This document shows, piece after piece, positions 61,763-64,000 of a DNA stretch of 64,000 bases. The position numbers and the translations under genes are program-made. Position 1 is the stretch's first letter; the number at the start of each line of letters is the position of its first letter. The stretch spans positions 124,001 to 188,000 of the forward strand of contig CACMZR010000003.1 in the NCBI GenBank assembly GCA_902618245.1, given 5' to 3'. The notes below the pieces were generated by a model, which was not told the origin of the DNA, made no database searches, and worked only from the letters and a program-made list of their open reading frames with translations. This DNA is from an uncultured Bacteroidota bacterium. GTDB taxonomy: Bacteria; Bacteroidota; Bacteroidia; Flavobacteriales; Flavobacteriaceae.

Positions 61763-62737
61763 ATGAGACCATCATTTTTTAAAGACCTATCTATACCTGC
61801 TGTTGCTGCACCTATGTTTTTAATTTCTTGTCCAAAGCTTGTAATTGAATGTTGTAAAAATGGTGTTGTAGGAACACTTCCTGCACTAAACCAAAAAACT
61901 ACTGAGGGTTTTGAAGAATGGATTATTGAAATTAAAGAAGCTTTGAGTGAATATGAAAAAGAAACTGGTAAAAAGACTGCACCCTTCGGAGTAAACCTTA
62001 TCGTTCATCCAACAAATCCAAGAGTAATGCCTGACTTGCAAATTTGTATTAAACACAGAGTTCCTATAGTTATCACTTCTCTTGGGGCAGTATCTGATCT
62101 TGTAGATGCTGTTCACAACTATGGTGGACTTGTATTTCATGATATTATTAAAAGAAGACACGCTGAAAAAGCTACAGAAGCTGGGGTTGATGGGTTGATA
62201 TTAGTTGCAGCTGGAGCTGGTGGACATGGTGGGACAATTAATCCTTTGGCATTAATTAATGAGGTTAAAACTTTTTTCAATAAAACAATTTTACTTTCAG
62301 GTTGTATAAGTAACGGTAATGACATTGCATCTGCCCTACAAATGGGAGCTGATTTAGCTTACATGGGTACACGATTTATAAACGTAAATGAAAGCATGGC
62401 TGATAATTCATATCAAAAAATGATAATGGATAGCAAGGCTGAGGATATAATTTATACAGCTGCTGTTTCAGGAGTTAATGCGAGTTTTTTGAGACCAAGT
62501 TTAGAAGCTATGGGTATCACTGAGGATTTATGGAAGCAAACAAAAAAAATTGATTTTGGAAGTGAATTAGATCATGCTAAAGAAGAGGCAAAGGCATGGA
62601 AGACAATTTGGTCTGCAGGTCAAGGTGTTACTTCAATAAGTGATGTAAAACCCGTGGCTGAGCTGATTAGTCAATTAAAAGTGGAATTTGAAAAAGCTTT
62701 ATTAAAACAAAAAGAAAATTATAAATGCTTTTTTTAA
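61763..62737 (+). CDS. NAD(P)H-dependent flavin oxidoreductase / nitronate monooxygenase family
   Basis: AVAAPMFLISCPKLVIECCKNGVVGTLPALN; GAGGHGGTINPLALI; GADLAYMGTRFI. Confidence 0.92.
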   Translation: MRPSFFKDLSIPAVAAPMFLISCPKLVIECCKNGVVGTLPALNQKTTEGFEEWIIEIKEALSEYEKETGKKTAPFGVNLIVHPTNPRVMPDLQICIKHRVPIVITSLGAVSDLVDAVHNYGGLVFHDIIKRRHAEKATEAGVDGLILVAAGAGGHGGTINPLALINEVKTFFNKTILLSGCISNGNDIASALQMGADLAYMGTRFINVNESMADNSYQKMIMDSKAEDIIYTAAVSGVNASFLRPSLEAMGITEDLWKQTKKIDFGSELDHAKEEAKAWKTIWSAGQGVTSISDVKPVAELISQLKVEFEKALLKQKENYKCFF

Positions 62738-62762
62738 TTTCTTTTACATTAGAATCAGACTT

Positions 62763-63857
62763 TTAAAAATTTTTAGTTAGCGATTTAATAATTTTATTTT
62801 TTGGGAAAAATTCTTGACCTATTACTTTTAAAGAGGTGTAAAGTGGTATTGCAAAGATCATTCCTACAGGACCTGTAAGTGTTCCAGCTGCAAGTATGAG
62901 GATAAAAATTTCCAAAGGATGGGATTTCACACTATTTGAGAAGATAAAAGGTTGGCTAAAAAAATTATCAATTATTTGCCCAATTAAAAACCCAACTAAA
63001 ACAAATAACGTTTTGGGCATAATAATAGTACTAAAATCTGAGCCTATAAAACTACTCATAGTTAAAACTGAAATTAGGAATGCACCTATTATAGGCCCTA
63101 AATATGGAATTAAATTAAGAAGTGCACACAGAAAAGCGATTACAAATGCATTTTGAACATCCAAAATAGCAAGTACTATACTGTAAATGATTAGTAAAAT
63201 ACTAATTTGCATCAAAAGACCTAAAAAATAACGAGATAGTAAGTTTTTGATCTTATTGATAGATTTTTCTACTTTGTCTGATATTTTATCCTCAACTATG
63301 GCTAAAATTATTCTCTTTTGAATAAAACTATCTTTTAAAAAAAAGAATAATATGAATACTATTGAGAATAAACCCACGGTAAAACCACCAAATAGTTCCA
63401 ATGTTTGATTGATTAATTCAGGAAGAAGTCCAAAATTTACATTTTTAAATAAATTATCTACTGAAAGTTGCTGCTTCCAAAAGCTGTTATCAAGCTGAAA
63501 ATAAATACTAATTTCATTTACCAAAGTCTCGATATTTATCTTTAATGTATCGATATTTAGTAAAGCTAGGTTTTCTACTTGTTTGATAAATAAAGGGACA
63601 AAAAGAGAAAAAATACTAATTAAAATACTTAATAAAAATATTATACTTATTGTTGATGCTAAAATTGAATTTAGTTTCACTTTTTCAGATAGGAATTGAC
63701 TTATTGGACGTCCAATTAAACTTACAACTCCCGCAATCAACATATAAATTATAAGTGATTTAAGTTGAAACAGTAACCAAGCAACGATACATAGACCTAA
63801 AAGTCTAATTATGGCCCAAAAAACTCCTGTAGTGATTTCTCTGGAATTCATATGCAA
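62763..63857 (-). CDS. AI-2E/PerM family transporter
   Basis: Polytopic; LLNLIPYLGPIIGAFLISVL; ILAAGTLTGPVGMIFAIPLYTSLKVI. Confidence 0.9.
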   Translation of the reverse strand: MHMNSREITTGVFWAIIRLLGLCIVAWLLFQLKSLIIYMLIAGVVSLIGRPISQFLSEKVKLNSILASTISIIFLLSILISIFSLFVPLFIKQVENLALLNIDTLKINIETLVNEISIYFQLDNSFWKQQLSVDNLFKNVNFGLLPELINQTLELFGGFTVGLFSIVFILFFFLKDSFIQKRIILAIVEDKISDKVEKSINKIKNLLSRYFLGLLMQISILLIIYSIVLAILDVQNAFVIAFLCALLNLIPYLGPIIGAFLISVLTMSSFIGSDFSTIIMPKTLFVLVGFLIGQIIDNFFSQPFIFSNSVKSHPLEIFILILAAGTLTGPVGMIFAIPLYTSLKVIGQEFFPKNKIIKSLTKNF

Positions 63858-63870
63858 AGATAGAAAAGTT

Positions 63871-64000
63871 TCAAATTTTATTTTGTTGTTGTTGAATATG
63901 CAGTAAATGACATCCCAAAACTCCTGCAGTTTCGGTTCTGTATCTTTGATCTCCTAGACTTATAGCTGTGTGCCCTAAAGTAATAACTTTTTCGATTTCC
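63871..64000 (-). CDS. rsmE: Partial (C-terminal end) 16S rRNA (uracil(1498)-N3)-methyltransferase
   Basis: Translated by hand: EIEKVITLGHTAISLGDQRYRTETAGVLGCHLLHIQQQQNKI*, matching the LG..RLRTETAG end typical of RsmE. Confidence 0.72.
   Translation of the reverse strand, partial: EIEKVITLGHTAISLGDQRYRTETAGVLGCHLLHIQQQQNKI

Noticed and set aside
1-64000. Defence island, prophage, secretion system or biosynthetic cluster
   Set aside because: No recognisable nuclease/toxin pairs, phage structural genes, secretion ATPases, or NRPS/PKS modules seen.

Overview
AT-rich Bacteroidota/Flavobacteriia-like chromosomal segment (inferred from gene content and gene neighbourhoods; no taxon search run). 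0-33 kb is mostly conserved housekeeping DNA: rpsA with a Lys/Thr/Ala-rich repetitive N-terminal extension broken by an in-frame TAA, pyrR-pyrB-rnz-pdxH-sixA-ppk-ppx, miaE, dnaX, RNase P RNA, rsmD, a RecD-like helicase, yebC, gcvT, thrABC, clpC, gyrA, a TPR protein, an NlpC/P60 peptidase and a 7TM-HD protein. Between tRNA-Ser(GCU) at 33.0 kb and tRNA-Arg(UCU) at 59.4 kb lies an accessory-looking block of exported hydrolases, transporters and amino-acid/peptide catabolic genes: Gfo/Idh + ThuA, M28, sulfatase, CotH, M20 + YfcC, two CBM9/DUF5916 barrel proteins, DUF819, an Asp-box protein, three paralogues of a small secreted family, and a GntP-RidA-D-threonine aldolase-M19 dipeptidase operon. 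After 59.5 kb come a HEFGH lipoprotein, ald, a DUF4442 protein, a nitronate monooxygenase-like protein, an AI-2E transporter and a partial rsmE. No CRISPR array, integrase, transposase or phage module was seen. Best leads: the disrupted S1 repeat tail, the three-member secreted family, the D-amino-acid-type operon, a possible pilin-like/PilM-like pair next to rsmD, and the rnpB/rsmD antisense 3' overlap.
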